From positions 959,806 to 1,023,805 of the forward strand of contig NZ_VFPD01000001.1 of assembly GCF_006716485.1 (NCBI RefSeq): 64,000 bases of DNA. The letters are read 5' to 3'. The notes under the pieces were generated by a model that worked only from the letters and a program-made list of their open reading frames with translations, was not told where the DNA came from and searched no databases. Source of the stretch: Chryseobacterium aquifrigidense. GTDB lineage: Bacteria; Bacteroidota; Bacteroidia; Flavobacteriales; Weeksellaceae. This document shows positions 8,198 to 17,028 of the stretch, in pieces. The position numbers and the translations under genes are program-made. The first letter of the stretch is position 1. Every line of letters begins with the position of its first letter.

Positions 8198-8959
8198 ATG
8201 AAAAATATAGGAATCATAGGCTATGGCTGGCTGGGAGAAAGAATAGCGTCCTCCTTGTCCGGAAAGTATAGTATATCCGCAACCACGACAACAGATAAGA
8301 AAATAGATGATATTAACAGCAAAGGAATTCATGCAGTACTAGCTTCTTTTCCGGATTATCAGCTTACAGAACCTTATTCCCGATGGTCTGAGATTAAAGA
8401 TATGGATGTTTTGATTATTACCATTCCCGTTTCTGAAAAAAGCTGCTGTGTGAGTTCATTGTATAACAGGATTCAGAATTTGTCAGCCTTTATCGGGGAT
8501 TTTAAAGGGCAAATGTTTCTGATGAGTTCAACAGGGGTTTATCCTGATCTACCCAAAGAATTTACAGAAGAAGATATGCCTTTGGAAAAAGTATCTGGTG
8601 AAAGAATGCTTAGAAATAAATATCCCCAACTTAATATTCTAAGGCTTGGTGGCCTCATGGGAGACAACAGGCTTCTGAAAAATTACAATGTGAGTAATCC
8701 GGATCACGCGGTAAATCACATTCATTATATTGATATCAGCGGGATTATCTCCGAAATGATTGAACAGAATACTGAGTCAAAACTATACAATGTAACGGCA
8801 CCCATTCATCCGCCAAAAAGCCAGGTAATCAATGCTCAGAAAAATATTCCTGATGATGAAGAATTTGAGGTGAAAGGAAAGAAGGTTATGTCTTCAAAGT
8901 TGGTTTCAGAACTGGATTATACATTTCAATATCCGGATCCTAGAACTTTTCATTTGTAA
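8198..8959 (+). CDS. NAD(P)-binding epimerase-like protein (atypical SDR, YeeZ-like)
   Basis: 253 residues with an N-terminal Rossmann glycine motif, IGIIGYGWLGERIASSL. The central part shows MSSTGVYPD, which matches the SDR strand with Ser and Tyr (STGVY) of epimerase-type enzymes, followed by EKVSGERML in place of the usual YxxxK. The HYIDISGII segment is the typical C-terminal epimerase motif. This layout fits YeeZ-like atypical SDRs of unknown substrate. The gene has its own promoter and converges on the uridine phosphorylase-like gene across a bidirectional terminator. The fold is confident, the reaction unknown. Confidence 0.8.
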   Translation: MKNIGIIGYGWLGERIASSLSGKYSISATTTTDKKIDDINSKGIHAVLASFPDYQLTEPYSRWSEIKDMDVLIITIPVSEKSCCVSSLYNRIQNLSAFIGDFKGQMFLMSSTGVYPDLPKEFTEEDMPLEKVSGERMLRNKYPQLNILRLGGLMGDNRLLKNYNVSNPDHAVNHIHYIDISGIISEMIEQNTESKLYNVTAPIHPPKSQVINAQKNIPDDEEFEVKGKKVMSSKLVSELDYTFQYPDPRTFHL

Positions 8960-9010
8960 TCATGGCATTTGTATCATTGATTATTGGCCTTTAAAAACTC
9001 AACAATAAAA

Positions 9011-9080
9011 ATTCAATTAGGAACGGGCTTTAGCCCGTTTTCAAAATAGATCAGTTTCATTGGCTTTAGCCAAAACCTAT
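9011..9080 (+). repeat. Dispersed two-hairpin element, copy 2
   Basis: ACGGGCTTTAGCCCGT forms the first hairpin and TGGCTTTAGCCAAAAC the second, about 20 bases apart and preceded by ATTCAATTAGG as in copy 1. It sits between two convergent genes. Confidence 0.75.
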
Positions 9081-9083
9081 AAA

Positions 9084-9117
9084 AAAACCTCTGGAAGTTG
9101 TTTCCGGAGGTTTTTTA
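9084..9117. terminator. Bidirectional terminator
   Basis: AACCTC-GGAA and TTCC-GAGGTT arms, with A-run and T-run flanks, between the convergent genes at 8198-8959 and 9134-9988. Confidence 0.8.
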
Positions 9118-9133
9118 TTATATCAATAAATAA

Positions 9134-9988
9134 TTATTTAATAATTCTTTCCAATACCCATTCAATAAGGTTTTTCTCAGAAGCATGGTGATCTGCAGAG
9201 AATTCTCCACGTCTTCTGTTGGCAATAACGTTATTTACAGTAATAGCTTTGTGTCCTAATAATTTTGAAAGGGCATAGATTGCAGAAGTTTCCATCTCGA
9301 AATTGGTGATTCCAAGGTCGTTCAATGTTTCTAAGAACTGATCATCTACGGCCTTTAAACGAAGCTGTCTTCCTTGCGGAGCATAGAATCCCGGGAATGT
9401 TGCTGTGTTTCCATGGTATTTGGCATCTTTGTAATATTCTCCCATTTCTTCCGCCCAGTCTGAGAAATAAAGCATCGGCTTAATTTTTTCGTATGGGAAT
9501 TTTTCTAAGAAACTTTTCGAAAACTCATTTTCGAAGTTGTAATCCTGATAAAAGTGCATTAATCCGTCCAAACCAACAACATTCTGAGTAACCAGCATAT
9601 TGTCTACCTGTACATCAGGGTTTACACTTCCGCAGGTTCCCATACGGAAAAGTTCAAGAGCTTTGTGCTCGGTTTTAAATTCTTTATTCTGAAGATCGAT
9701 ATTCACCAAAGCATCCAGCTCGTTCATCACGATATCAATGTTTTCGGTACCAATACCTGTCGACATTACGGTAATTTTTTCCCCGCGAAGCGTTCCTGTA
9801 TGGGTATAGAATTCTCTTTTATTTTTTTTGATTTCTACGGTATCAAAGTATTTTGAAACTTTTGCCACTCTGTCCGGATCGCCCACAAGGATAATTTTGT
9901 CAGCAATATCTTCAGGTAAAAGATTCAGGTGGTATACACTTCCGTCTTCATTCAGAACAAGTTCTGAGGCAGCGAGTTTGTTTAGCAT
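9134..9988 (-). CDS. udp: Nucleoside (uridine) phosphorylase
   Basis: It cleaves a nucleoside with phosphate to a free base and ribose-1-phosphate for pyrimidine salvage in the cytoplasm. The 284 residues belong to the PNP/UDP family: phosphate-binding GDPDRV near residue 37, STGIGTENIDIV, the FRMGTCGSV segment, and the ribose-binding NFEMETSAIY, which resembles the FEME of uridine phosphorylase. It is about 30 residues longer than E. coli Udp. It follows a small secreted-protein gene by 26 bases and probably shares its transcript. The family is certain; uridine as substrate is likely but not proven. Confidence 0.88.
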   Translation of the reverse strand: MLNKLAASELVLNEDGSVYHLNLLPEDIADKIILVGDPDRVAKVSKYFDTVEIKKNKREFYTHTGTLRGEKITVMSTGIGTENIDIVMNELDALVNIDLQNKEFKTEHKALELFRMGTCGSVNPDVQVDNMLVTQNVVGLDGLMHFYQDYNFENEFSKSFLEKFPYEKIKPMLYFSDWAEEMGEYYKDAKYHGNTATFPGFYAPQGRQLRLKAVDDQFLETLNDLGITNFEMETSAIYALSKLLGHKAITVNNVIANRRRGEFSADHHASEKNLIEWVLERIIK

Positions 9989-10014
9989 AATATGTATATT
10001 TTTTTGATTTTTTT

Positions 10015-10500
10015 TTAGTTAATCATAATGGCTTCTTTATAAGGAGAGGCCATTACCTCGTAGATGTCATTGTATTCTTCTACAATCCTTTTCTGACCAT
10101 TCATTACCTCATATACAGTAATGACGGTCTTTTCTATGTTTTTAGGATCTTTCCTCTGTGAAGTGATTTCGTAGAAGTGATCATCTTTTTTAAGAATAGA
10201 AATCAGTTCTTCCTTTGTTGAATTGTTGGAAGTCATCATTCCGGGGAATTCTGTAACAATATCTTTCAGGTCAGAATAGTTTTTATAAGGTTTGGTTACC
10301 CCATTGGAATGTACATAGACATTGGGAATGTTTTTATCTTTTTCCAGGCGGACCAAATAATAATCAGATCCTCTTTTCTCGGCATATACAGCCATTTCCT
10401 GTGGCTTTGTTTCCTGTTTTTCCGGTTGCTTCTTCTTTTGGGAAAATGCAGTCACAGAAAGGAAACTTGCCGCAACAGCAAACCATAGTTTTGTTTTCAT
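10015..10500 (-). CDS. Secreted protein of unknown function
   Basis: 161 residues with a signal peptide ending TAFSQ, then a Lys/Gln/Glu-rich linker (residues 21-35) and a small alpha/beta domain containing YYLVRLEKDKNIPNVYV and YEVMNGQKRIVEEYND. I do not recognise the family and see no metal-binding or catalytic motif. It lies 26 bases upstream of the uridine phosphorylase-like gene on the same strand, so the two are probably cotranscribed. Their functional link is not evident. Confidence 0.75.
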   Translation of the reverse strand: MKTKLWFAVAASFLSVTAFSQKKKQPEKQETKPQEMAVYAEKRGSDYYLVRLEKDKNIPNVYVHSNGVTKPYKNYSDLKDIVTEFPGMMTSNNSTKEELISILKKDDHFYEITSQRKDPKNIEKTVITVYEVMNGQKRIVEEYNDIYEVMASPYKEAIMIN

Positions 10501-10708
10501 ACTCCTATTTAGTTTTTTTGATGTGTTGAATTTAATTTAAAAAAATCCTCTCCCAATAATCTCCCGCCATTATTTTACCGGTATTTCGAAAAACCGTTTC
10601 TTTAGAATAATGAATTTGATTTCGGGGTTTAAAATTAGTGAAAAATATTGTATCAGAAATATAAACATTATTTAATCTGTTATTAAAACTGAGATAACAT
10701 CAGATCGA

Positions 10709-10716
10709 TACTTTTG
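10709..10716 (+). promoter_or_regulatory. -7 promoter box of the peroxidase gene
   Basis: TACTTTTG followed by C, 14 nt before the ATG at 10730, giving a very short leader. Confidence 0.7.
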
Positions 10717-10729
10717 CCACTAAAAATTC

Positions 10730-12559
10730 ATGAGATCTTATCCACTGCTTGTAATTGTCCTTCTGATAGGATTTGCAGTAATGTCTTTTAATCCTGTTTA
10801 TAAAGGAAGAGAAAGCGAAAATACATTTGTCAATAAAGGGTTGTCCGACTTTAAAACCAAGCTTGAGCAGCTGAAATCAGATGTTGAAAAGTTCTCAGAA
10901 GATCGTATCTCACTCCAGGAATTACAGAAATCACTCAGCAGCACAAGAAATTCATTCAAAGAAATTGAATTCTACATTGCTTACCATTATCCGGAATTTA
11001 CCAAAACACACCTTAACGCAGCGCCTTTGTTTCACATTGAAGCTGCGGGAACATCAGCCTATACACTTCCTCCTGAAGGATTGCAGGTGCTGGATGAACT
11101 GATATTTTCAGATGAAGCAGGAAATGAAAAAGAAAAGATCAAAACCATTACTACCTTTTTATACAACAGCTATTCCGGATTTTATCTGAGTGCTTTAAAA
11201 AATGGATTGAGCAAAGGAAACAACAAAACATTGCCTTTACGCATAGAGCTGATCAGGATTTATTCCCTTGGCGTTTCTGGCTTTGATACCCCAGGTTCTC
11301 TTAATATTTCTGAGGAGACACGCCATGCTCTTTCCGGAATGCAGAAGTATATTAATGATGATCCTTATTTTAAAAATTATAACAGTCAGAAAGCCAATCA
11401 AATTTTAACCGAAGCAATTAATTATCTTTCAAAAAACACCGATTTCGAAACCTTTGACAGGATTGAGTTTTATAAAAAATACGTGCAGCCTTTGTATGAA
11501 GAATTGGGAAAATGGGACGGAAGACCTGATGATCTTAAAGAATTTTCCGGCTGGAATGTTGGAAATAAGAATTTTTTCAGCAGTGATTTTTTAGATCCGT
11601 ATTTTTATACCTTATTGAAGTCCTCGGAAGATAATCCGGAACTTCGCAGCCTTGGAAAATCCATTTTCTATGACCAAAACTTAAGTGGCAATGGTAAAAT
11701 GAGCTGTGCAACCTGCCACCTTCAGGAAAATGCTTTTACAGACCTTAAAACAAAATCGCAAAGCAATGTAGAAGGGAAAACTGTATTGAGAAACTCTCCA
11801 TCTTTATATAATGCGGTTTTTGCCAAGAGGTTTTTCTATGATCTTCGGGCTTTTTATCTGGAACAGCAGGCAGAGCACGTTATTTATAATGAACAGGAAT
11901 TCAATACAAGCTATGAAAGTATTATTCAGAAACTAAAAACAAAACCAGAATATAAGAAAGCGTTCCGAAATGCATTTAAAGATGGGAAGATCAGCAAAGA
12001 AAATTTTTCAAAAGCACTAAGCTCTTATGTTGCTTCATTGTATTCATTTGACAGCGATTTTGATCGTTTTATGAGGAACGAAAAGAACATTTCTGATGAT
12101 GTGAAAAAAGGATTCAACCTGTTTATGGGGAAAGCCAATTGTGCAACCTGTCATTTTGCGCCCACCTTTTCTGGATTAGTCCCACCATTTTTTAATGAAA
12201 ATGAATCTGAAGTGCTGGGAATACCCACCAGACCGATCAAACAGCTTCCTGTAGAGCTTGATCAGGATCTGGGAAGAGGAAACAGCCCGGTGAAAAAGGA
12301 AAAATCATGGATTTATGATTATTCATTCAAAACGGTAACGGTAAGAAATAGTGCACTTACCAAGCCATACTTCCATAACGGAGCTTTCAATACCTTGGAA
12401 GAAGTACTGGATTTTTATAATGAAGGCGGAGGAGAAGGATTAGGATTGAAAATGAAAAACCAAACCCTCGCCCCAGATAAATTAAACCTCACCGAAACAG
12501 AAATAAAACAGATCATTGCCTTTCTGAATGCTCTTACGGATGTGAGTAAAGCGAAATAG
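10730..12559 (+). CDS. Di-haem cytochrome c peroxidase (MauG/CcpA-type) with long N-terminal domain
   Basis: 609 residues with an N-terminal membrane/signal segment (residues 3-20). Residues ~30-290 form a mostly helical domain without haem motifs. The C-terminal ~320 residues are a di-haem peroxidase: the first haem motif is CATCH in MSCATCHLQENAF, the second is CATCH in ANCATCHFAPTF, and the distal segment TVRNSALTKPYFHNGAF is typical of the family. It reduces peroxide in the periplasm using electrons from a cytochrome, or acts in MauG-like oxidations. Common bacterial peroxidases are about 330-350 residues, so the N-terminal half is an addition. It is monocistronic with its own promoter. 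Confidence 0.9.
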   Translation: MRSYPLLVIVLLIGFAVMSFNPVYKGRESENTFVNKGLSDFKTKLEQLKSDVEKFSEDRISLQELQKSLSSTRNSFKEIEFYIAYHYPEFTKTHLNAAPLFHIEAAGTSAYTLPPEGLQVLDELIFSDEAGNEKEKIKTITTFLYNSYSGFYLSALKNGLSKGNNKTLPLRIELIRIYSLGVSGFDTPGSLNISEETRHALSGMQKYINDDPYFKNYNSQKANQILTEAINYLSKNTDFETFDRIEFYKKYVQPLYEELGKWDGRPDDLKEFSGWNVGNKNFFSSDFLDPYFYTLLKSSEDNPELRSLGKSIFYDQNLSGNGKMSCATCHLQENAFTDLKTKSQSNVEGKTVLRNSPSLYNAVFAKRFFYDLRAFYLEQQAEHVIYNEQEFNTSYESIIQKLKTKPEYKKAFRNAFKDGKISKENFSKALSSYVASLYSFDSDFDRFMRNEKNISDDVKKGFNLFMGKANCATCHFAPTFSGLVPPFFNENESEVLGIPTRPIKQLPVELDQDLGRGNSPVKKEKSWIYDYSFKTVTVRNSALTKPYFHNGAFNTLEEVLDFYNEGGGEGLGLKMKNQTLAPDKLNLTETEIKQIIAFLNALTDVSKAK

Positions 12560-12561
12560 GC

Positions 12562-12612
12562 GGGTTACGGGGTTCGGGATTACGGGTTTGTGAGGACCGA
12601 GATTCGGCAGGA
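12562..12612 (+). repeat. G-rich quasi-periodic element
   Basis: A purine-skewed run with repeated words of the type TACGGGGTTCGGGATTACGGG lies directly after the peroxidase gene. Its reverse complement resembles the C-rich tract at 13329-13440, on the other side of the XRE regulator gene. Confidence 0.5.
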
Positions 12613-12633
12613 ATGATATGGTTTTAATAAAAA

Positions 12634-12691
12634 TAGGCTAAATTTTGAAACTTGTGTAATGTGACCTACGCTTGTTTTAGAATTTAGCCTA
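12634..12691. repeat. Imperfect 58-base inverted repeat
   Basis: TAGGCTAAATT (12634-12644) is complementary to AATTTAGCCTA (12681-12691). The pairing continues inwards with a few mismatches to about 17 bp. It lies between the convergent peroxidase and XRE genes and may serve as a terminator, although no T-run follows. Confidence 0.6.
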
Positions 12692-12721
12692 AAGTTTTAC
12701 AGATCGGATCAACCTGTCTGT

Positions 12722-13132
12722 TTATTTATTTTGGATCAGCTTTTCCAGCTTATCAATCATTTCCTGCTGTTGTTTTAGCATACGTTCATAAAGTTCAATC
12801 ATCTTGTCAAGGGGATTGAAAGTGGGTTGGTTATTAAAAAAGGCTGGTTGTTGACAATTATCAAAAGTGGCTGTATTAGAAATAATGTTTATCGCTTGTT
12901 CTTCATCAAAATTCTCAATTGCTTCTGCCGGAACCTTCAGAATCTGAGCTACCCGTGCCAAAACATCAGACTCTACAATTTCTTTTTGTTCCAAAAGAGA
13001 GACTTTCTTCTGATTCCAGTCGTCACCTAATTCAAAAGCTAAAGCTTCCTGCTTGATACCCAGTATTTCACGGAAACGTTTGATATTTCTGCCCTGATGT
13101 ATTTTTTTATTTTGCATAGCTGTGTCAATCAT
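12722..13132 (-). CDS. XRE-family transcriptional regulator with coiled-coil tail
   Basis: 136 residues. The helix-turn-helix covers about residues 14-70 (GRNIKRFREILGIKQEALA ... KKVSLLEQ). A variable linker rich in N, Q, P and F follows, then a C-terminal coiled coil (IELYERMLKQQQEMIDKLEK) that probably mediates dimerisation. A perfect -7 box ends only 6 nt before this ATG. The mRNA may therefore be leaderless from 13132; a second ATG at 13117 (MQNKK) is the alternative start. The gene sits between two G/C-skewed repeat tracts in opposite orientation. Its target is unknown. Confidence 0.85.
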   Translation of the reverse strand: MIDTAMQNKKIHQGRNIKRFREILGIKQEALAFELGDDWNQKKVSLLEQKEIVESDVLARVAQILKVPAEAIENFDEEQAINIISNTATFDNCQQPAFFNNQPTFNPLDKMIELYERMLKQQQEMIDKLEKLIQNK

Positions 13133-13137
13133 AATAA

Positions 13138-13145
13138 CAAATATA
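13138..13145 (-). promoter_or_regulatory. -7 promoter box of the XRE regulator
   Basis: TATATTTG on the minus strand, with its G 6 nt upstream of the ATG at 13132, consistent with a leaderless transcript. Confidence 0.65.
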
Positions 13146-13328
13146 AAGTTTTAAGAGATAAGAATAAAGCTCGTTTTGAAAATAAATTATCTTCTAAAAT
13201 ACTCAGGTTTTCGAATAAAAATTTCTCTTTTATCTTATTGATCAAAGTATTTTTAGAATTAATCAACCAATACGATAAACATCAATACATCAAAAAACAA
13301 ATCCCACAACTATCAATTATCGACTTGA

Positions 13329-13445
13329 ACCCCACACCCCACACCCCGAAATCCCGAAATCCCGAAATCCCGAGTCTCGCCCCTCGCCACTTGTACCCCG
13401 AAACTTCAACCCTAAAACTCTCCCATACTCAAACCCTACATTCCC
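13329..13445 (+). repeat. C-rich quasi-periodic tract
   Basis: CCCCACA occurs about twice, then CCCGAAAT three times in tandem (13345-13368) plus a partial unit, then looser C-rich words such as CTCTCCCATACTCAAACCCT. It is noncoding and in opposite orientation to the G-rich element at 12562. The stretch 13146-13553 holds no credible gene. Confidence 0.7.
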
Positions 13446-13553
13446 TGCGTCATTTAACACAAAATTAATCCCCTTAACATTAGGTTTTTGATAAGTTAAT
13501 ATTCAGTGATTTAGATTTAAAATCCTATTAACAGAGAGAAAGCGCTAAAAAAA

Positions 13554-13561
13554 TAATTTTG
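13554..13561 (+). promoter_or_regulatory. -7 promoter box of the PhoX-like gene
   Basis: TAATTTTG followed by C, 26 nt before the ATG at 13587. Confidence 0.7.
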
Positions 13562-13586
13562 CAAGGTCTAATAAATCAAATATAAA

Positions 13587-15740
13587 ATGAAGAAAAAACT
13601 ACTTACAGTGGGAGCCTTGGCTATACTGGCCAGTTCTGGTCTTCAGGCGCAGACCTTGATATTCAATAAGAACGCGTCGTGGAGCTACAAAGATAACAAC
13701 CAGGCACAACCGGCCGGTTGGAATACCCAAACCTATGATATTTCAACATGGGCGGTAGGAAACGGTCCTTTAGGATACGGAGATCCGGTAACGACTACCA
13801 TCAACTCAGGGCTTACTACAGCTTATTTTGCTAAAGATTTTACAGTAGATCTTTCTACGCTTTCCGATACTATGGAGCTGGGAATAATGAGAGATGACGG
13901 TATTATCGTATACCTAAACGGAGAGGAAGTCGTAAGAGACAATATGCCTGCAGGTGCTGTTACATTCAATACCTTTTCATCTACAACTATTGATGGAGCG
14001 GCAGAAAGTGTTTACAACCTGTTCACTATTCCGAAATCAAAATTTGTAAACGGTGTTAACAGACTTTCAATAGAATTGCACAACAGAAGCGCAACCAGTT
14101 CAGATTTAAGAATTGATGCTTACCTGAAAACTACATCTAATACAACCATTCCTGTTGCTTGTAACGGGACGCATATCAGCTGCTTCACTTCAATTGTTCC
14201 TACAGCACAGACTGATAAGTTAATTATTCCCGCAGAACACAAATACCAGCTTATTTTAAAAGAAGGAGACAGCTATACTGAAGGCGGAGGATTAGTGGGA
14301 GGTCAGAATGACTTTACCGCTTATGTTCCAAAAACAGGAAGCAGTACCAACGGATATCTTTCTGTAAACCATGAAACGAATCCCGGAGGAGTTACCATGG
14401 CAGAAATCAATTATAACGCGACTTCCAAGCTTTGGCAGCTGACAAAATCAAGAGCGGTAAGTTTCTCAGATCCAAGTTTGGTACAAACCATCAGAAACTG
14501 TTCCGGAGGAATTACACCATGGGGAACCGTGGTAACAGCAGAAGAGTCTGTGACTTCCAATGACGTTAACAATGATGGATACAAAGATTACGGTTGGTTA
14601 GTAGAAATTGATCCTGCAACAGCACAGGTTATTTCTAAAAATACTGACGGTTCCAAAGGAAAACTTTGGCAGATGGGAATCATGAACCATGAAAACGTAG
14701 TGATCAATAATGCAGGAACTATAGCGTATTATGGAGAAGATGGTGGAACTCACATGGTATACAAATACGTAATGGATACTCCAAATGATCTTTCGTCAGG
14801 AAATCTTTATGTGTTGAAACTCGATCAGGGACTAACGGCAGCAGGAGATCCGGCAGGAACTACAGGAACATGGATTCAGGTTCCTAACAAAACTAAAGTT
14901 GACCAGAATAATACCAACACCAACGCCCTGTCATTAGGCGGAACAAAATTCAATGGAGTAGAAGATGTTGATATCAGTCCGCTGGATGGAAAAATCTATT
15001 TTACAGCAAAAGGATTAGATAGAGTATACCGTTTACAGGATAACGGAACTACAACTTCTCAGGTAGAAACATTTGTAGGTGGAGGTTCTTCTGTATATTC
15101 TTTCAATACGGCTCAGGGAATGAAGTCTGAAGCCTGGGGAGATGGAAACGACAACCTTACTTTCGATGAACTTGGAAACCTTTGGGTACTTCAGGATGGA
15201 GGTAAAAACTATATCTGGGTCATTGCTCCGGATCACACACAGGCCAACCCGAAAGTAAGATTATTTGCTTCTATGCCGGCTGGTTCAGAGCCTACAGGTC
15301 TTACGTTCACGCCAGATCATAAATTCGGTTTCTTCTCTATTCAGCACCCGGATTCAACAATCTCTACAGACGTAGATGCAACAGGAAATACGATTGATTA
15401 TAAAGGAAAATCAGCAACGATCGTTATTGCCCTTAAAAATAACCTTGGAACTGAAGGAACTTTAGGAACTATTGATACCAAAACTGCAGAAAATACAATA
15501 ACGGTAGCACCAAATCCAACTTCAGGAATCGTTAAAATCAATTCTGCAAAAGGATTGAAAGATATTTCTGTAACAGCTTACAGCATGGACGGGAAAATCG
15601 TTTACACGAAGAAGTTCAATGGAACCAATAAAGTATTGGATCTTGATTTCACACAACAGTTGGAAGGATCACGGGTTTTAGTTTTAAATATTGAAGCTGA
15701 AGGAGGATTCCAGAAAACAGTTAAACTTATAAAGAAATAA
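13587..15740 (+). CDS. PhoX/DUF839-family protein with T9SS C-terminal sorting domain
   Basis: 717 residues with a signal peptide ending LQAQ. Residues ~22-185 form a beta-sandwich (DDGIIVYLNGEEVVRDN), unrelated to the catalytic part. Residues ~205-630 resemble the PhoX beta-propeller phosphatases (DUF839): LSVNHETNPGG, GGITPWGTVVTAEES, MGIMNHENVVIN and LWVLQDGGKNYIW. PhoX enzymes are calcium/iron-dependent phosphatases, so release of phosphate from organic esters outside the cell is likely. The last ~75 residues (TVAPNPTSGIVKIN to VKLIKK) are a type A T9SS sorting domain, which marks it for secretion or surface anchoring. A terminator follows. Catalytic activity is inferred from family resemblance. 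Confidence 0.85.
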   Translation: MKKKLLTVGALAILASSGLQAQTLIFNKNASWSYKDNNQAQPAGWNTQTYDISTWAVGNGPLGYGDPVTTTINSGLTTAYFAKDFTVDLSTLSDTMELGIMRDDGIIVYLNGEEVVRDNMPAGAVTFNTFSSTTIDGAAESVYNLFTIPKSKFVNGVNRLSIELHNRSATSSDLRIDAYLKTTSNTTIPVACNGTHISCFTSIVPTAQTDKLIIPAEHKYQLILKEGDSYTEGGGLVGGQNDFTAYVPKTGSSTNGYLSVNHETNPGGVTMAEINYNATSKLWQLTKSRAVSFSDPSLVQTIRNCSGGITPWGTVVTAEESVTSNDVNNDGYKDYGWLVEIDPATAQVISKNTDGSKGKLWQMGIMNHENVVINNAGTIAYYGEDGGTHMVYKYVMDTPNDLSSGNLYVLKLDQGLTAAGDPAGTTGTWIQVPNKTKVDQNNTNTNALSLGGTKFNGVEDVDISPLDGKIYFTAKGLDRVYRLQDNGTTTSQVETFVGGGSSVYSFNTAQGMKSEAWGDGNDNLTFDELGNLWVLQDGGKNYIWVIAPDHTQANPKVRLFASMPAGSEPTGLTFTPDHKFGFFSIQHPDSTISTDVDATGNTIDYKGKSATIVIALKNNLGTEGTLGTIDTKTAENTITVAPNPTSGIVKINSAKGLKDISVTAYSMDGKIVYTKKFNGTNKVLDLDFTQQLEGSRVLVLNIEAEGGFQKTVKLIKK

Positions 15741-15756
15741 ATTATTTATAATTCTT

Positions 15757-15792
15757 GTCTGTCAGTGACTTCTGTTGCTGGCAGACCTTTTT
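15757..15792 (+). terminator. Terminator of the PhoX-like gene
   Basis: GTCTGTCAG and CTGGCAGAC arms, followed by CTTTTT. It abuts the start of the LRR gene. Confidence 0.75.
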
Positions 15793-15798
15793 ATGTAT

Positions 15799-16698
15799 AT
15801 GAAAAAGCTTTTCTTACTTATTTCCATACTATCGCTTTCACAAATCAAAGCACAGATTGATCCGGTGAAGTATCCGACGTTTACCAATATTGAAGAGGCA
15901 CTAAGCAGTAAAAAAGCAGTGTACAGTATGAGCTTCAGGCAAAAGGGACTGTTTAATCTTCCTCCTCAGATCGTGAAACTGGATTCATTATTCTTTCTGA
16001 ATATCATGGCGAATAAGCTTGAGAAAATGGATCATGAACTCTTTGTCTTAAAAGAACTGGAAATATTAAATGTGAATGAAAATAGTATTAAATATATTCC
16101 CGATGAAGTAAGCAATCTGAAGAAACTGACCACTTTTTCAATGAATCTGAATAGCCTGACAAGCATTAATCCTAATCTTGCAAAGCTTCAGAACCTCAAA
16201 GTTGTCCATTTTGATGCCAACAATCTGAATACTTTTCCCGAGGCCCTTATGGAAATTCCGGCTCTGGAAGAAATAAATCTTCAGGGAAACCAGATCAGCT
16301 TTATAGCAGACAGGTTGCACCGCATCAAAAACCTCAAATTTCTCAATCTTTCAGACAACCAGATCAATGACCTTGGAAATTTGTCTTTTCCAGAAAATTT
16401 AAAATACCTTGAACTGCAGCAGAATGCCATCATCAGGCTTCCTGAAAATCTTTTTAAAGCAAGAAATCTTGAATTTCTGAATGTAAGCGGAAATAATATT
16501 ACAGAACTGTCACCCAAAGTAAAAGGGCTGAAAAATATCGTCAGCATGAATCTGGCCAATAATAATCTGAAAGATATCCCTGTAGAAATCAAGCAGCTTA
16601 AAAATCTGAAAACATTGATTCTTACAGGAAATCCTATAGAAAAATCTACCATTGAAAACTTAAAAACCTTACTGCCGGAAACTCAGATCTATTTCTAG
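15799..16698 (+). CDS. Secreted leucine-rich-repeat protein
   Basis: 299 residues from ATG 15799 (MKKLFLLISILSLSQIKAQ, a clean signal peptide). In-frame ATGs at 15775 and 15793 would put a terminator hairpin into the coding region. After the signal come about ten leucine-rich repeats of ~23 residues with the consensus LxxLxxLxLxxNxLxxIP (for example LKFLNLSDNQINDL), running to the C-terminus. No enzyme domain, T9SS tail or membrane anchor is seen. Such repeats bind proteins; the partner is unknown. It follows the PhoX-like gene and ends 2 bases from the stop of the convergent SUI1-type gene. Confidence 0.85.
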   Translation: MKKLFLLISILSLSQIKAQIDPVKYPTFTNIEEALSSKKAVYSMSFRQKGLFNLPPQIVKLDSLFFLNIMANKLEKMDHELFVLKELEILNVNENSIKYIPDEVSNLKKLTTFSMNLNSLTSINPNLAKLQNLKVVHFDANNLNTFPEALMEIPALEEINLQGNQISFIADRLHRIKNLKFLNLSDNQINDLGNLSFPENLKYLELQQNAIIRLPENLFKARNLEFLNVSGNNITELSPKVKGLKNIVSMNLANNNLKDIPVEIKQLKNLKTLILTGNPIEKSTIENLKTLLPETQIYF

Positions 16699-16700
16699 AA

Positions 16701-17024
16701 CTATCCGCCTACACGTTTGGTTTTATATCCCATTTCTTTAAGGATATTCATTATTTTATCACGGTTGTCCCCCTGGATGATAATTGTTCCATCCTTCTCA
16801 GAGCCGCCTATACCTAAGGTGGTTTTTATTTTCTTTGAGATTTTTTTCAGGTCTTCCTCACTGCCTTCCCAGCCTTCAACAATCGTTACAGGCTTGCCGT
16901 TTCTTCCTTTTTTCTCAAATTTGCACACCAAAGGCTCTTTCTGCTTGAATTGTTCTTCAGGCATCTCGAAATCCTGCTCTTCATGATCAGGAAAAAGATT
17001 CTTCAATTGATCTCGTAAATCCAT
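16701..17024 (-). CDS. yciH: SUI1/YciH-family translation initiation factor
   Basis: 107 residues. The C-terminal ~70 are a SUI1/eIF1 domain (VTIVEGWEGSEEDLKKISKK, then LGIGGSEKDGTIIIQGDNRDKI), and the N-terminal ~35 are charged and probably disordered. Bacterial YciH-type proteins bind the small ribosomal subunit and influence start-site fidelity. The length is as usual for the family. A full -7 box lies 5 nt before the ATG, which suggests a leaderless mRNA. The gene is convergent with the LRR gene with almost no space between the stops. Confidence 0.9.
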   Translation of the reverse strand: MDLRDQLKNLFPDHEEQDFEMPEEQFKQKEPLVCKFEKKGRNGKPVTIVEGWEGSEEDLKKISKKIKTTLGIGGSEKDGTIIIQGDNRDKIMNILKEMGYKTKRVGG

Positions 17025-17028
17025 AACG

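Noticed and set aside
13345..13372. CRISPR-like tandem repeats
   Set aside because: CCCGAAAT units are 8 bases long, directly adjacent and without spacers; no cas genes are present.
13097..13468. A 123-codon plus-strand reading frame
   Set aside because: It is opposite to the XRE gene start and its second half only translates the C-rich repeat tract (words like PHTPKS and RNPEIP); no promoter.
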